A stretch of 64,000 nucleotides of DNA from Candidatus Tayloriibacteriota bacterium (GCA_016215405.1 JACRJQ010000002.1:122144-186143); one strand, 5' to 3'. Positions 6,621 to 19,404 are shown, numbered from the stretch's first letter. Program-made: numbers and translations. The notes: generated by a model from the letters alone, not told the origin.

Positions 6621-8340
6621 TAGTTATTAACCTCCTTATCTCCTGCTTCCTCGTAGTGAATGCTTGTATGCTCTTCATGATGCCCTCGACGTCCTCTTTC
6701 CCCTTCTCGGCTTTATGGAGCGCCATGGTCGCGTCCTCTAGCCTTTTATTTAGATATTCCTCTTCGAGCGTCAGAAGGAGCATCTTGTATTCCTTCTCGA
6801 TATCCGAATCTCCGTAGGTCACTTCCGCTTCGAGCGTGAGCTCGGCTAGGTCGTCGGACGAGAGGGTCTCGAATTCCTTCATCCTCGCCTCGCCCACCAC
6901 CCCTTGAAGCTCCCTCTTCCTGTCGGCCCCTCCTTTCATGTATCGATTCGAGTAGAGTATCCCTAGAGCTTTCCTTTCGATCGACTCGAGCCGATCGAGC
7001 CTCCTCGAAGGCGGCCCCTCGGCCTTACCGAACGAGGATTGCGCGCCGCCCGGCCTGTTCTTCTTTACGTATTCCTGGAGATCCTTCCATAGCGCGTCCT
7101 CGGAGAGCGCGAGCCTGTCCGCTATCTTCTTTATCGCTTGGAAGCGCGGCGTATCGTCCGGGATCGCAGCGACATACGGGAAGAGATCCTCCTTGACGGT
7201 CTTCGCCACCGCGGCAGGAGACGCGTTCGAATCCTTTATAGCGTCCGCGAGGTATTCGATGAAGTCTTTCTTAGATTCGAGGGCTTTCGTCCAGTCTTTC
7301 GGATTCGCTTTTATGATATCGGCAGGGTCCTTCCCTCCCTTGATATCTACGATCTTCACGTTCATTCCGAGCGCTATCGCGGGAACGATCCTCTTCACAG
7401 CCTTCTGCCCCGCCGCATCGGAATCGAACGCGACCACGATATTATCAGAGAGCCTCGTGAGGAGGCCGAACGCGGAATCGGCGCCTCGGTCTTCGGTGAA
7501 CGCGGTCCCCGATGCCGCGACGGTGTTCGTAAAGCCTGCCTGATGCGACATGACGAGGTCCATTTGGCCTTCGACGAGAATCGAGTAGTCCCGTTTCCTG
7601 ATATCCGACTTCGCCTTGTCGAGGCCGTAAAGCGTCTTCGACTTGCTGTACAGGGCGGTCTCGGGACTATTGAGGTATTTGGGCGATTTTCCGTCGTCTA
7701 CGACGATGCGGCCGGTGAACGCGACCACGCGGCCAGAGGTGTCGGATATCGGGAACATGATCCGTCCGCGGAATACGTCGTAATAAGGGTCCCCTCCGGG
7801 CTTATCGGTCTTCTTTATGAGACCGACTGCTTCGACGTCTGCGTCTCTGTAGCCTTTCGAGGCGAGATAGGATCGGAGCTGTCGCCAATCGTTCGGCGCA
7901 TACCCGACCCTGAAGCTCGAGAGAGTGCTTTCAGAGAGACCTCTCCCGAGGGCGTATGCCTTTGCGTGCTTCTCCTCCTCGATCTTCTGTTCGAAATATT
8001 CCGTCGCCTTCTCGAGTATCTCGTAGAGGAGCTCTTTCCTGTTATCGGTCTTCACTACCCTGTCGAGGACGACTCCGGCCCTTTCGGCGAGCACCTTGAG
8101 GGCGCCCATGAAATCGAGGCCCTCGAACTTCTCGACGAAGGTGAATATGTCGCCCTTCGCGCCGCAACCGAAGCAGTAGAACGAGCCTCGCTCCGGAGAC
8201 ACGTAGAAAGACGGGGTCTTCTCGTTGTGGAACGGGCATCGCGCCTTATAGTTCGCTCCTGACTTATCGAGCTTTATATAGGAGGACACGACCGCCGCTA
8301 CGTCGAGCCTATCCTTTATCTCTTGGACATGGGTGCTCAC
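6613..8340 (-). CDS. dnaG: DNA primase DnaG
   Basis: 575 residues; synthesises RNA primers at replication forks. The CHC2 zinc finger uses Cys35, His38, Cys56 and Cys59. The RNA polymerase core/Toprim domain shows ILVEGQMDLV (catalytic Glu257) and VAFDSDAAG (Asp306, Asp308). The start is GTG at 8340, in line with the usual DnaG N-terminus (VQEIKDRLD). No Shine-Dalgarno is visible. The C-terminal region beyond about 430 is helical, and a canonical DnaB-binding domain is not obvious. dnaG followed by rpoD mirrors the macromolecular-synthesis arrangement of other bacteria. Confidence 0.96.
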   Translation of the reverse strand: MSTHVQEIKDRLDVAAVVSSYIKLDKSGANYKARCPFHNEKTPSFYVSPERGSFYCFGCGAKGDIFTFVEKFEGLDFMGALKVLAERAGVVLDRVVKTDNRKELLYEILEKATEYFEQKIEEEKHAKAYALGRGLSESTLSSFRVGYAPNDWRQLRSYLASKGYRDADVEAVGLIKKTDKPGGDPYYDVFRGRIMFPISDTSGRVVAFTGRIVVDDGKSPKYLNSPETALYSKSKTLYGLDKAKSDIRKRDYSILVEGQMDLVMSHQAGFTNTVAASGTAFTEDRGADSAFGLLTRLSDNIVVAFDSDAAGQKAVKRIVPAIALGMNVKIVDIKGGKDPADIIKANPKDWTKALESKKDFIEYLADAIKDSNASPAAVAKTVKEDLFPYVAAIPDDTPRFQAIKKIADRLALSEDALWKDLQEYVKKNRPGGAQSSFGKAEGPPSRRLDRLESIERKALGILYSNRYMKGGADRKRELQGVVGEARMKEFETLSSDDLAELTLEAEVTYGDSDIEKEYKMLLLTLEEEYLNKRLEDATMALHKAEKGKEDVEGIMKSIQAFTTRKQEIRRLITRL

Positions 8341-8379
8341 TGGGTTTGTTCCCTAATTACCTACAAGCTTACACCAAAG

Positions 8380-8408
8380 GCAAAACCTCCGCTTTCAAGC
8401 GAAGGCGA
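8380..8408 (-). terminator. terminator after rpoC
   Basis: On the minus strand CCTTCGCT-TGAA-AGCGGAGG is followed by TTTTGCCTTT, 7 nt past the rpoC stop codon. Confidence 0.65.
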
Positions 8409-8414
8409 TCGCCC

Positions 8415-12095
<3,681 letters not shown>

Positions 12096-12120
12096 AGTAG
12101 TTTTCTTAAGTTATGGGAGA

Positions 12121-15100
12121 TTACTTCTTCTTGGTAATATCCTTGCCGTCTTTTCTCAGTTCGACGTCGAGCGCGAGGCCCCTGAGAGAGTTGAGAAGCA
12201 CGTGGAACGAAGCCGGGATGTTAGGCTGCTGGAGCTTTTCGCCCTTCACTATCGAGTCGAAAGCCGCAGACCTTCCCTGGATGTCGTCCGACTTTATGGT
12301 GAGGATCTCGCGGAGGGTATGAGCGACTCCGTGACCGAGGAGCGCCCAGACTTCCATTTCTCCGAACCTCTGGCCTCCTCCCTGGGCCTTTCCGCCGAGA
12401 GGCTGCTGGGTGATGAGAGAGTACGGACCGATAGATCGCATGTGGATCTTGTCCTCCACCATGTGATGGAGCTTCAAGATATACATGTAGCCCACCGAGA
12501 TGTCCTGCTGGAACTTGTCGCCGGTGCGTCCGTCGTAGAGAGGCATCTTACCGTTCTCTGGAAGGCCCGCCTTCTTGAGCTCTGCCTTTATCTCGACGTC
12601 GGTAGCGCCCGCGAACGGAGGCACGATCGCCTGATAGTTGAGGGTGTTAGCCGCGAGGCCGAGGTGGAGCTCGAGTATCTGTCCGAGGTTCATACGGGAT
12701 GGGACGCCCAAAGGAGTGAGGATGACGTCGATAGGGGTACCGTCGGCCATGTAAGGCATATCCTCCTCGGGAAGGATGCGCGAGATGACGCCCTTGTTGC
12801 CGTGTCGGCCTGCGAGCTTGTCGCCTACAGAGACCGTTCGCAGCTGGGCCACCTCGACGTGGATCCTCTTTATGATGCCCGATTCGAGCTTGTCTCCCTT
12901 CTCGCGAGAGAAGACCTTGACCGAGATGACGCGGCCTCGCTTGCCTCCTTCCATTCGCTTGGAGGTGTCTTTGACGTCACGGGCCTTCTCGCCGAAGATC
13001 GACCTGAGGAGCCTCTCTTCAGGAGTGAGCTGGGTCTCGCCCTTTGGCGTGATCTTTCCGACGAGGATGTCGCCGGAGCGAACCTCTGCGCCGATGCGGA
13101 TGATGCCGTCTTCGTCGAGGTTGCGGAGCTTGCCCTCGCCCACGTTAGGGATGTCGTGAGTGGTGACTTCGGGACCGAGCTTCGTGTCGCGGACGTTTAC
13201 GACGAATTCCTCGATGTGGATAGAGGTGAACTTCGAGTTCTTTACGACGCGCTCGGAGAGGATGATTGCGTCTTCGTAGTTAGCGCCGGACCAAGACATG
13301 AACGCGACGAGCATGTTCTGTCCGAGAGCGATCTGGCCTCCGTCGGACGACGACGCGTCGACGAGGACCTCGCCCTTCTTTACCTTCTGGCCGAGCGATA
13401 CGACAGGGCGCTGGTGATACGCAGTGAAGCCGTTCGTCCTTTGGAACGAGACGAGCTTGTATACGGTCTCTTTGCCCTTTCCGTTCTTGAACACGACCTT
13501 ATTGGCGTCTACGCCCGAGATGGTGCCGTCTTCTGGGGCGAGGACGATGCGGCCGGAATACTCAGCCGCCTTCGCCTCGATGCCGGTGGCCACGAGCGGA
13601 GCCTCAGGGATGATGCACGGGGTCGCCTGCTTTTGCATGTTCGAACCCATGAGCGCTCGGTTCGCGTCGTCATGGTTGAGGAACGGGATCATGTTCGTCG
13701 CGATGGAGAACGCCTGGTTCGTCGAGACGTCGATGAAATCGACTTCGTCGCGATGCTTCATCGCAGGGCCGCCGTTCTGACGGATCTCAGCGAACTCGTC
13801 GCTTATCTTGCCGTCCCTGTCATACGGGGTAGCGGCGTGGGCGATGCGATAGCTCTCTTCCTCGAGGGCGTTGAGGTAGACGATCTCCTTGGTGACCTTG
13901 CCGTTCTTCACGCGGGCATACGGCGTCTCGATCATGCCGAAATCGTTGAGGCGAGCGTAGGTGGAAAGGCGGAGGATGAGGCCGATGTTAGGGCCTTCAG
14001 GAGTGTGGATCGGGCAAAGGCGTCCGTAGTGGGAAGGATGGACGTCGCGAACTTCGAAGCCCGCGCGCTCTCGCGTGAGACCGCCTGGGCCGAGGGCCGA
14101 GAGGGTACGAAGATGCTCGAGCTCGGTGAGGATGTTCTCCTGCTGCATGAACTGCGAAAGCTGGTTCGTCGTGAAGAACTCCTTGAGTCGGGCCTGGAGA
14201 GGCCTTGGGGATACGAAGGTGAGGGGCTGGGTCGTGTCAGGCTCGATGGTCGACATCCTGTCCTGGATGTTTCGCTTCATCTGAGAGAGGCCGACGCGGA
14301 GCTTCTGCTGCATGAGCTCGCCTACGTATCGGACGCGGCGCGATCCGAGATGGTCGATATCGTCTTCGACGGCGTCGAGCTTGTTGTTGAGATGGATGAT
14401 GTTGCCTATGATCGTTGCGAGATCCTCGGAGTCGATAGTCTTCTTCTCGAGCGATTTCTCGTCCATAGGCTTCTGGAAGCGCTTGTTGAAGCGGAAGCGG
14501 CCGACGTTCGAGAGGTCGTATCGGTCTTTGTTGAAGAGCCCGTTTATGAACTCGCGGGCGTTATCCGCCGTAGCGAGGTCGCCGTCGCGGAGCTTCTTGT
14601 GGATCTCTATGTAGGCGTCGTTTAGAGTCTTTGCAGGGTCCTTGGCGAGAGAGGCAGCGATGACTTTTTGAGCGATCTCGTCGCCCTTGAAGGCCGCAAG
14701 CATCTCCTCGTCGGTCTTGTAGCCGAGCACGCGCAAAAGCGTCGTCACCATGAACTTTCGCTTTCGGTCGATTCGAGCGTAGATGGTGCCGTCGTTATCG
14801 GTCTCGATCTCGAGCCATACTCCGCGAGCCGGGATGACCTTGGCGCCGAAGACCGTCTTGCCTTTGACCTCGTCGGAGGTGAAGAATACGCCGAAAGAGC
14901 GCGCGAGCTGGGGAACGATCACGCGTTCGATTCCGTTTATGATGAACGTTCCGTGGGACGTCATCAACGGGAAGTCTGCGAGGAAGATCTCCTGCTCCTT
15001 CTCCGAATTAAAAGTCTTGTTCTTGAGCTTGATGCGGACCTTGAGGGGCGCTTCGTACGAGAGTTTGTTGTCCTTGGCGTAATGCTCGTCGTACTTAGGC

Positions 15101-15300
15101 TCGGAGAGCTCGAATCCCGTGAACGAGAGCTCGAACTTCTTCTCCGAGTAGTCCTTGATCGGCGAGAACTCCTGGAAAAGGTCGGCGAGACCCTTCTCCA
15201 CGAGCCACTTGAACGAATTCGTCTGCGCCTCTACGAGATCCGGGATCTCGGAGAGAGCCTCCTTCCATCGTCCGAAATACTTCTGTTCTCTTTGTGCCAT
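12121..15300 (-). CDS. rpoB: DNA-directed RNA polymerase beta subunit
   Basis: About 1059 residues from the ATG at 15300 (MAQREQKYFG, the usual start region). The reading frame stays open further upstream, but that stretch is leader. Typical blocks are present: the rifampicin pocket region with FMQQENILTELEHLRTLS and GRLCPIHTPEGPNIG, and the C-terminal GGKAQGGGQRFGEMEVWAL. In rifampicin-sensitive enzymes the FMQQENILTELEHL stretch reads closer to FMDQxNPLSELTHKRR, so this pocket is divergent. The transcript starts about 190 nt upstream from a strong promoter, an unusually long leader for this genome. Confidence 0.98.
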   Translation of the reverse strand: MAQREQKYFGRWKEALSEIPDLVEAQTNSFKWLVEKGLADLFQEFSPIKDYSEKKFELSFTGFELSEPKYDEHYAKDNKLSYEAPLKVRIKLKNKTFNSEKEQEIFLADFPLMTSHGTFIINGIERVIVPQLARSFGVFFTSDEVKGKTVFGAKVIPARGVWLEIETDNDGTIYARIDRKRKFMVTTLLRVLGYKTDEEMLAAFKGDEIAQKVIAASLAKDPAKTLNDAYIEIHKKLRDGDLATADNAREFINGLFNKDRYDLSNVGRFRFNKRFQKPMDEKSLEKKTIDSEDLATIIGNIIHLNNKLDAVEDDIDHLGSRRVRYVGELMQQKLRVGLSQMKRNIQDRMSTIEPDTTQPLTFVSPRPLQARLKEFFTTNQLSQFMQQENILTELEHLRTLSALGPGGLTRERAGFEVRDVHPSHYGRLCPIHTPEGPNIGLILRLSTYARLNDFGMIETPYARVKNGKVTKEIVYLNALEEESYRIAHAATPYDRDGKISDEFAEIRQNGGPAMKHRDEVDFIDVSTNQAFSIATNMIPFLNHDDANRALMGSNMQKQATPCIIPEAPLVATGIEAKAAEYSGRIVLAPEDGTISGVDANKVVFKNGKGKETVYKLVSFQRTNGFTAYHQRPVVSLGQKVKKGEVLVDASSSDGGQIALGQNMLVAFMSWSGANYEDAIILSERVVKNSKFTSIHIEEFVVNVRDTKLGPEVTTHDIPNVGEGKLRNLDEDGIIRIGAEVRSGDILVGKITPKGETQLTPEERLLRSIFGEKARDVKDTSKRMEGGKRGRVISVKVFSREKGDKLESGIIKRIHVEVAQLRTVSVGDKLAGRHGNKGVISRILPEEDMPYMADGTPIDVILTPLGVPSRMNLGQILELHLGLAANTLNYQAIVPPFAGATDVEIKAELKKAGLPENGKMPLYDGRTGDKFQQDISVGYMYILKLHHMVEDKIHMRSIGPYSLITQQPLGGKAQGGGQRFGEMEVWALLGHGVAHTLREILTIKSDDIQGRSAAFDSIVKGEKLQQPNIPASFHVLLNSLRGLALDVELRKDGKDITKKK

Positions 15301-15360
15301 GCAGGTTCTTATAAAAACCGGTCTCTCCCCCTCCCTTTGCTGCGCAGACGGCAAAAACGC

Positions 15361-15384
15361 AAAAATGCCTTTCAACTGAAGGCA
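15361..15384 (-). terminator. hairpin plus T-run inside the rpoB leader (attenuator-like)
   Basis: On the minus strand TGCCTTCAGTTGAAAGGCA is followed by TTTTTGCGTTTTT. It lies between the rpoB promoter and its ATG, so it could act as a leader attenuator. The stem is short (6 bp). Confidence 0.45.
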
Positions 15385-15494
15385 CTGGTCGTATTGGCGT
15401 AATCTACGAGATCTTTAGCAAGAGGTAAGGTTCGAAAACCCTTATAAATACTTCGTGTTTCCCCAGTAACACAATCTTGCTCGAAGTGGGGTAG

Positions 15495-15523
15495 ATACTA
15501 CAGGAACGGCATCGAATCGTCAA
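15495..15523 (-). promoter_or_regulatory. rpoBC promoter
   Basis: TTGACG (15518-15523), exactly 17-bp spacer, TAGTAT (15495-15500) on the minus strand. The same two hexamers and spacing occur before rpsP. Confidence 0.85.
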
Positions 15524-15684
15524 TGTCTATCCGTCCTTCCTACCTCCGGGCCGGAATCCGAGTCCTCTTCTTTTAGCCGGTCCGCATTTTCCTCGCTCGA
15601 TGACGCATGCGCCCTCGAAGACTCGGGTTTCTTTCTCGCTCGGAAAAATGCGGACTCGGCGGAGGGTTAAGAGAAAAAAAAAAG
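15524..15684. other. non-coding interval with an inverted-repeat element
   Basis: No gene is seen between the rpoB promoter and the terminator at 15685. The interval holds GTCCGCATTTTCC at 15580-15592 and its complement at 15642-15655. A similar GAAAATGCGGAC-GGCTAA sequence, in the other orientation, occurs near tRNA-Thr (about 47128-47145). The role is unknown. Confidence 0.4.
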
Positions 15685-15721
15685 AAAAGAGCCCGGTTCG
15701 CGAAGCGAACCGGGCTCTTTT
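15685..15721 (-). terminator. strong terminator, 17-bp perfect stem
   Basis: AAAAGAGCCCGGTTCGC-GAA and its complement, with flanking A- and T-tracts. It closes the minus-strand secreted-protein gene that ends at 15736. Confidence 0.85.
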
Positions 15722-15735
15722 CTTCGCCTTAAGGC

Positions 15736-16563
15736 TTAGAGCGAGAATTCCGAGCCCACGATCGGGAGACCCTTGAAGGTGTAGATGGTGTTCGACTCGT
15801 CGTTCTTCATATGGCCCGTGACCTCTTCGACCACGATATGGAACCTGCCGCGGTCAGGGAACGGTCCGTTAACCTTAAACGAGAGCTCGTCGGACGCCGC
15901 ATGCGCGACAAGCTTTGTGGTTATGGAAGCGTTGAGGGAATTCGAATCGGATACGAGGTTCTGTTTCGACGACACGCCTATCGTCAGGTCGCCAGATCTC
16001 ATCTCCTCAGAGACGACCCTCCATGTGACGCTGTCCACATACCAGAGGCCGAGCGATGCTGCCTCGCCTTTGACAGCCTCGATCGCGAGCAATTCAGTTC
16101 CCTGCCTTATGTTCTTAGGTTGAGAGAAGTTAGATGGAAGGTATGGGTAGGTCGCCGAAAACGACGGTACTTCGACCTTCTTTTGGACGGTCGTCGTGGC
16201 AGCAGGCTTTGTGGCAGGAGCTGGAGGGGTCGCTGTCGCTGTTGTAGTCGCCGCAGCCTTTACGACGGGCTTTGCCTGGACAGGCATGGCGGTTACAGGA
16301 GGTTTGGCGGCCGCAGGTAAAGGCTTCGTCGACGGATCGTCGGACTTTACAGGCGTGGTTGTCGCCCCAGAGAGCGTCGGCGACGAAGTCGCGGTCGAGA
16401 CAGGCTCTGCCGGAGGAGCGTTTCGTATCTCCTTTTGAGGCTTTCGGAACCATGAGAGCGGATTCCACCAAGCCGCGTCAGCCGCCTGAGGCGCCGCGAA
16501 CGCGGCGACGAGGGCGAAGCCGAACAAGGCCACGACGTGTTTTTTCGTATATTTTGTCATCAT
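15736..16563 (-). CDS. secreted protein with a Pro/Ala/Thr-rich linker
   Basis: 275 residues. A classical signal peptide (basic MTKYTKKH, then a hydrophobic core ending in AADAA at about 24-31), a short WWNPLSWF patch, a low-complexity Pro/Ala/Thr linker (about 45-130) and a globular beta-rich C-terminal domain (about 135-275) with no recognised family. A TATAAT lies six bases before the ATG at 16563, and an AAAGG run overlaps the spacer. Probably exported and possibly surface-attached. Function unknown. Confidence 0.8.
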   Translation of the reverse strand: MMTKYTKKHVVALFGFALVAAFAAPQAADAAWWNPLSWFRKPQKEIRNAPPAEPVSTATSSPTLSGATTTPVKSDDPSTKPLPAAAKPPVTAMPVQAKPVVKAAATTTATATPPAPATKPAATTTVQKKVEVPSFSATYPYLPSNFSQPKNIRQGTELLAIEAVKGEAASLGLWYVDSVTWRVVSEEMRSGDLTIGVSSKQNLVSDSNSLNASITTKLVAHAASDELSFKVNGPFPDRGRFHIVVEEVTGHMKNDESNTIYTFKGLPIVGSEFSL

Positions 16564-16610
16564 CCTTTGATTATATCTCGAAAACGGAGAAAAGATGCTA
16601 CGCTGTTCAC

Positions 16611-17267
16611 ATGTATAAGAAGGCGAGGCTTCACTTTAAAAAGGCTGATCCGAGACTGTATAAGGCATCCCTCGAATTCGAGATAGCCGATTTGAAGCTC
16701 TCTGACGACCTGTTCCGCGACATCGTCTGGACGATCGTCGGCCAGCAGCTCTCGGGCAAAGCCGCGGACACCATATTCGAAAGATTTCAGAAGCTCTTGC
16801 CCGGAGGCAGGGTCGTTCCGGAAGAGATCCTCGAGCTCTCGGATGAGGAGATGAGGAGCGCTGGCCTATCGGGCGCGAAAGCGAGGGCGATCAGAGACCT
16901 ATCGGAAAAAACGGCCTCTGGAGAACTCGACCTCCCAGCGCTCGCCTCTCTCTCGGACCTAGAAGTCGCCGCCCAGCTCGTCAAAGTAAAGGGCATAGGC
17001 CCCTGGACCGCGGAGATGATCCTTATGTTCTCCCTCGGAAGGACCGACGTGTTCTCGCTCGGCGACCTCGTGCTCCGTAAAGAGATCATGAATCTGCACG
17101 GCTGGAAGAAGCTCCCCGGCGAAAAAAGGCTTCAGAGCGCCCTCGCCCGCTGGTCTCCGTACCGTACGTACGCCGCAAGGATACTCTGGAAGATAGCCGA
17201 TTCGAGGAAGAAGCGAGCCGCTCCGCCAAAGCGCGCGAAAAGCCGAAAAAAGGCTCGAAAAGCATAA
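16611..17267 (+). CDS. AlkA-like DNA-3-methyladenine glycosylase (HhH-GPD)
   Basis: 218 residues from the ATG at 16611. The HhH-GPD fold is seen as DIVWTIVGQQLSGKAAD (37-53) and the helix-hairpin-helix KGIGPWTAEMI (127-137). Asp152, in SLGDLVLRK, is in the position of the catalytic Asp. The family excises alkylated purines from DNA in base-excision repair. There is no iron-sulfur cluster motif, which argues against Nth/MutY. The last 20 residues are almost all Lys, Arg, Ala and Pro, a likely DNA-binding tail. It is transcribed divergently from the secreted protein gene. Confidence 0.9.
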   Translation: MYKKARLHFKKADPRLYKASLEFEIADLKLSDDLFRDIVWTIVGQQLSGKAADTIFERFQKLLPGGRVVPEEILELSDEEMRSAGLSGAKARAIRDLSEKTASGELDLPALASLSDLEVAAQLVKVKGIGPWTAEMILMFSLGRTDVFSLGDLVLRKEIMNLHGWKKLPGEKRLQSALARWSPYRTYAARILWKIADSRKKRAAPPKRAKSRKKARKA

Positions 17268-17293
17268 AAAAGCGCCGCGACGGGCGCGGCGCT
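17266..17293 (-). terminator. terminator of the small membrane protein gene
   Basis: AGCGCCGCG/CGCGGCGCT stem followed on the minus strand by TTTTTTATG. Confidence 0.75.
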
Positions 17294-17313
17294 CGGCCGA
17301 TACGGCCGAAAGA

Positions 17314-17601
17314 CTATGCCCTCTCAAGGGACGATGCGAGACGCAGGCTCTCTATCGCGCCCTTAAGGGTCATGATCAGGAAGGCGAGCCCCGCAACCAG
17401 CGCACATTTTATGACGATATCCGTGTGCGCGAACGCAGCGACGAAGAAGCTCGTCACCGCTCGGATATCCACCAGGTCTGGCATATTCGCTATCACGTTC
17501 CCTACGGAGACGGTCGAGGCGATGATCGCGGTAGCCGCGACAAAGACGACGAAAGGCGCGGCGATCCTTCTCAAAAGGAAGATCGTCCGCACCTTCTTCA
17601 T
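17314..17601 (-). CDS. small two-helix membrane protein next to an ECF sigma factor
   Basis: About 95 residues starting MKKVRTIF. Two strong hydrophobic segments (APFVVFVAATAIIAST and IVIKCALVAGLAFLIM) flank a roughly 30-residue loop. The upstream in-frame ATG at 17625 sits one base from a TATAGA -10-like box, so I prefer the ATG at 17601, which also has GGAAACGAGG just before it. It lies about 60 nt downstream of the ECF sigma gene on the same strand. Such neighbours are often membrane regulators of the sigma factor, but no anti-sigma motif is visible. Confidence 0.6.
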   Translation of the reverse strand: MKKVRTIFLLRRIAAPFVVFVAATAIIASTVSVGNVIANMPDLVDIRAVTSFFVAAFAHTDIVIKCALVAGLAFLIMTLKGAIESLRLASSLERA

Positions 17602-17664
17602 GACCTCGTTTCCAAGTAACGTCATATCTATATGTTGCCGAGCCCCACGTCAGGCCCGTAAGTA

Positions 17665-18258
17665 TTAATACGTGTCACCTCCGCTTATCTTTCGCCCTAT
17701 CTCCTTCATCTGGGCGCGGGCCCTGTGCATCCGAGTCTTTATGGCCCCCTCCGTGACTCCCTCCGCCTCCGCTATCTCCTTATAATCCTTGCCGTCGATT
17801 ACGTATAACCGCAATATCCGAGCGAAGGTTTCCGGAAGGCGCGAGAACATCGATTCGAGATAGTCCCTATCGAGCTTCTGTTCCCTCTCCGCCCTATCGT
17901 CATGCGGCAACACCGCCTCCAGGTCCTCGTCGAGCGCCGAAAAGAAGAGCCTCTCCCTCTTCATCTTCTTGTACCACATGAAGCAGACGTTCATAAGGAC
18001 CTTATACGCCCACGACGAGAACCGGGCCCCCTCTACGGGGCGAAATGACCTGCCGTAAAGATATATCTTCACGAACGTATCCTGGACGATATCCCTGGCC
18101 GCCTCGTCGTCGCGCACGATGGACCTCGCTTTGCGTATGAACGCCTCTTCGTAGCGCTCTACGATGAGCTCGAAGAGATACGGGTGCTTGAAAGACGCGG
18201 CAAGGACGTCCTCGTCCCTCTTTTCCCTGAATTCGGCCTTGTGCTCGTGCGGGTTCAC
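17665..18258 (-). CDS. ECF-type RNA polymerase sigma-70 family factor
   Basis: 197 residues. Region 2 (about 25-95) includes DEAARDIVQDTFVKIYLY and FSSWAYKVLMN. Region 4 (about 130-190) has the helix-turn-helix YKEIAEAEGVTEGAIKTRMH. The start is a GTG at 18258, supported by a TATAGT -10 box six bases upstream. ECF factors usually respond to envelope or environmental signals. The next gene encodes a small membrane protein that might sense or hold it. No target promoters can be assigned. Confidence 0.93.
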   Translation of the reverse strand: MNPHEHKAEFREKRDEDVLAASFKHPYLFELIVERYEEAFIRKARSIVRDDEAARDIVQDTFVKIYLYGRSFRPVEGARFSSWAYKVLMNVCFMWYKKMKRERLFFSALDEDLEAVLPHDDRAEREQKLDRDYLESMFSRLPETFARILRLYVIDGKDYKEIAEAEGVTEGAIKTRMHRARAQMKEIGRKISGGDTY

Positions 18259-18284
18259 GCGGTAACTATAACTCGAAAGGGCCC

Positions 18285-18935
18285 TTATGGGTTACTTCTT
18301 CCCTGCCTCCACTCGTCTATGAGCCTGTGGTTTCCGGAGAGGAGGACCTTCGGGACGCGGTACTTCTTCTTCTTGTAGAGGACGACTTCGGGGCGCGTAT
18401 AGGAGTCAGGCGACGCGATGCGCTCCTCTTCGCGGGAATCGAAGTTCCCGAGGACGCCCTCTATCTGTCGCGCCATCGAATCGATCATGATCATCGCCGG
18501 GAGCTCGCCTCCGGTAAGGACGAATGGACCGACGGAGATATCCTCCATCCTGAACATCTTCTTGACGCGCGCGTCGATGCCCTCGTAGCGGCCACAGACG
18601 AATATGACGTGCTTGTACTTTTTCGCCGCCGTTTTGGCATAGGCGGTGTCGAACCGCCTCCCTGAAGGAGAGAAGAACACTATCTTGGTCGCCACCTTTC
18701 CGCACGCCTTCTTCGCCTTCTCTATCGCCCTGGCGACAGGCAAGGCTTGGATAACCATGCCTGGACCCCCGCCGTAGGGCTTTTGGTCCACTCTCGCCCA
18801 CTTGTCCGTAGCGAAATCCCGAGGATTGTAGATCTTCACCTTTATCTTCCCGTCTTCGATGGCGCGCTTTAAGATCGACTCCCCTAGATAGGAGTCGAAC
18901 GCGCCGGGAAACAGGGTAACGATATGAAACGTCAT
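18285..18935 (-). CDS. trmD: tRNA (guanine37-N1)-methyltransferase TrmD
   Basis: 216 residues. Forms m1G37 next to the anticodon, preventing frameshifting. SPOUT-fold motifs are present: GGGPGMV (55-61), FFSPSGRRFD (87-96), CGRYEGIDAR (113-122) and SVGPFVLTGGELPAM (132-146). A TGTAAT box stands 11 nt upstream of the ATG. It shares the neighbourhood of rpsP and khpA, as in many bacteria, but rimM and rplS are not present. Confidence 0.97.
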   Translation of the reverse strand: MTFHIVTLFPGAFDSYLGESILKRAIEDGKIKVKIYNPRDFATDKWARVDQKPYGGGPGMVIQALPVARAIEKAKKACGKVATKIVFFSPSGRRFDTAYAKTAAKKYKHVIFVCGRYEGIDARVKKMFRMEDISVGPFVLTGGELPAMIMIDSMARQIEGVLGNFDSREEERIASPDSYTRPEVVLYKKKKYRVPKVLLSGNHRLIDEWRQGRSNP

Positions 18936-18971
18936 GATACCTAAAGATTACAGCTTTTCGGGCGATGAGCA

Positions 18972-18997
18972 AGAAATCCGCCCGAAGGCGGATTTCT
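18972..18997 (-). terminator. terminator between the 129-aa gene and trmD
   Basis: AGAAATCCGCC-CGAA-GGCGGATTTCT; on the minus strand it continues TTGCTC. It sits directly after the stop codon at 19002. Confidence 0.65.
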
Positions 18998-19001
18998 CTG
19001 G

Positions 19002-19391
19002 CTAGGCGAGGACGGTCTGCAAACAAGCGATGGAGTCGGGCTTTCCCCACGAAGCGCAGAACTCTATAAGCTCGTCGGCGAGCGTCCTGTTTATAGGAAG
19101 GTCGCGGCGGAGCTCTTCGACCCGCTTCACGTTCCCGTCTCTAAAGCTCGAGAGGACCGCCTGCTTTATCGCCTCGTCGACTGCGTCTTTAGGCAGCTTG
19201 AATCGGGACTCTGTCTCCCGAGCCTTGTATATGAGACCCTTCTTGAGGTAAGCGATTATGGCCTGACGCACGACTTCGCGGGCCTCGTGCTCCAAGACCT
19301 CGTCTGTCGGATCGAGGCGCGACCGCGCCTCATACGCGGCATCCACATCGCCTTTCGCCAGGGCCTTAGCTATTTCTTTTATCTCTTTCAT
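19002..19391 (-). CDS. hypothetical helical protein between khpA and trmD
   Basis: 129 residues from the ATG at 19391 (a TTG six codons upstream is unlikely). The sequence is almost entirely amphipathic helices with a repeating pattern (IIAYLKKGLIYKARETE; ELIEFCASWGKPDS), suggesting a helical-repeat fold. No signal peptide. It occupies the place where rimM normally lies, but it shows no PRC-barrel or RimM motif. Terminators flank it on both sides, so it is probably expressed separately. Confidence 0.75.
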   Translation of the reverse strand: MKEIKEIAKALAKGDVDAAYEARSRLDPTDEVLEHEAREVVRQAIIAYLKKGLIYKARETESRFKLPKDAVDEAIKQAVLSSFRDGNVKRVEELRRDLPINRTLADELIEFCASWGKPDSIACLQTVLA

Positions 19392-19404
19392 CTGTTGGGT
19401 GAAA

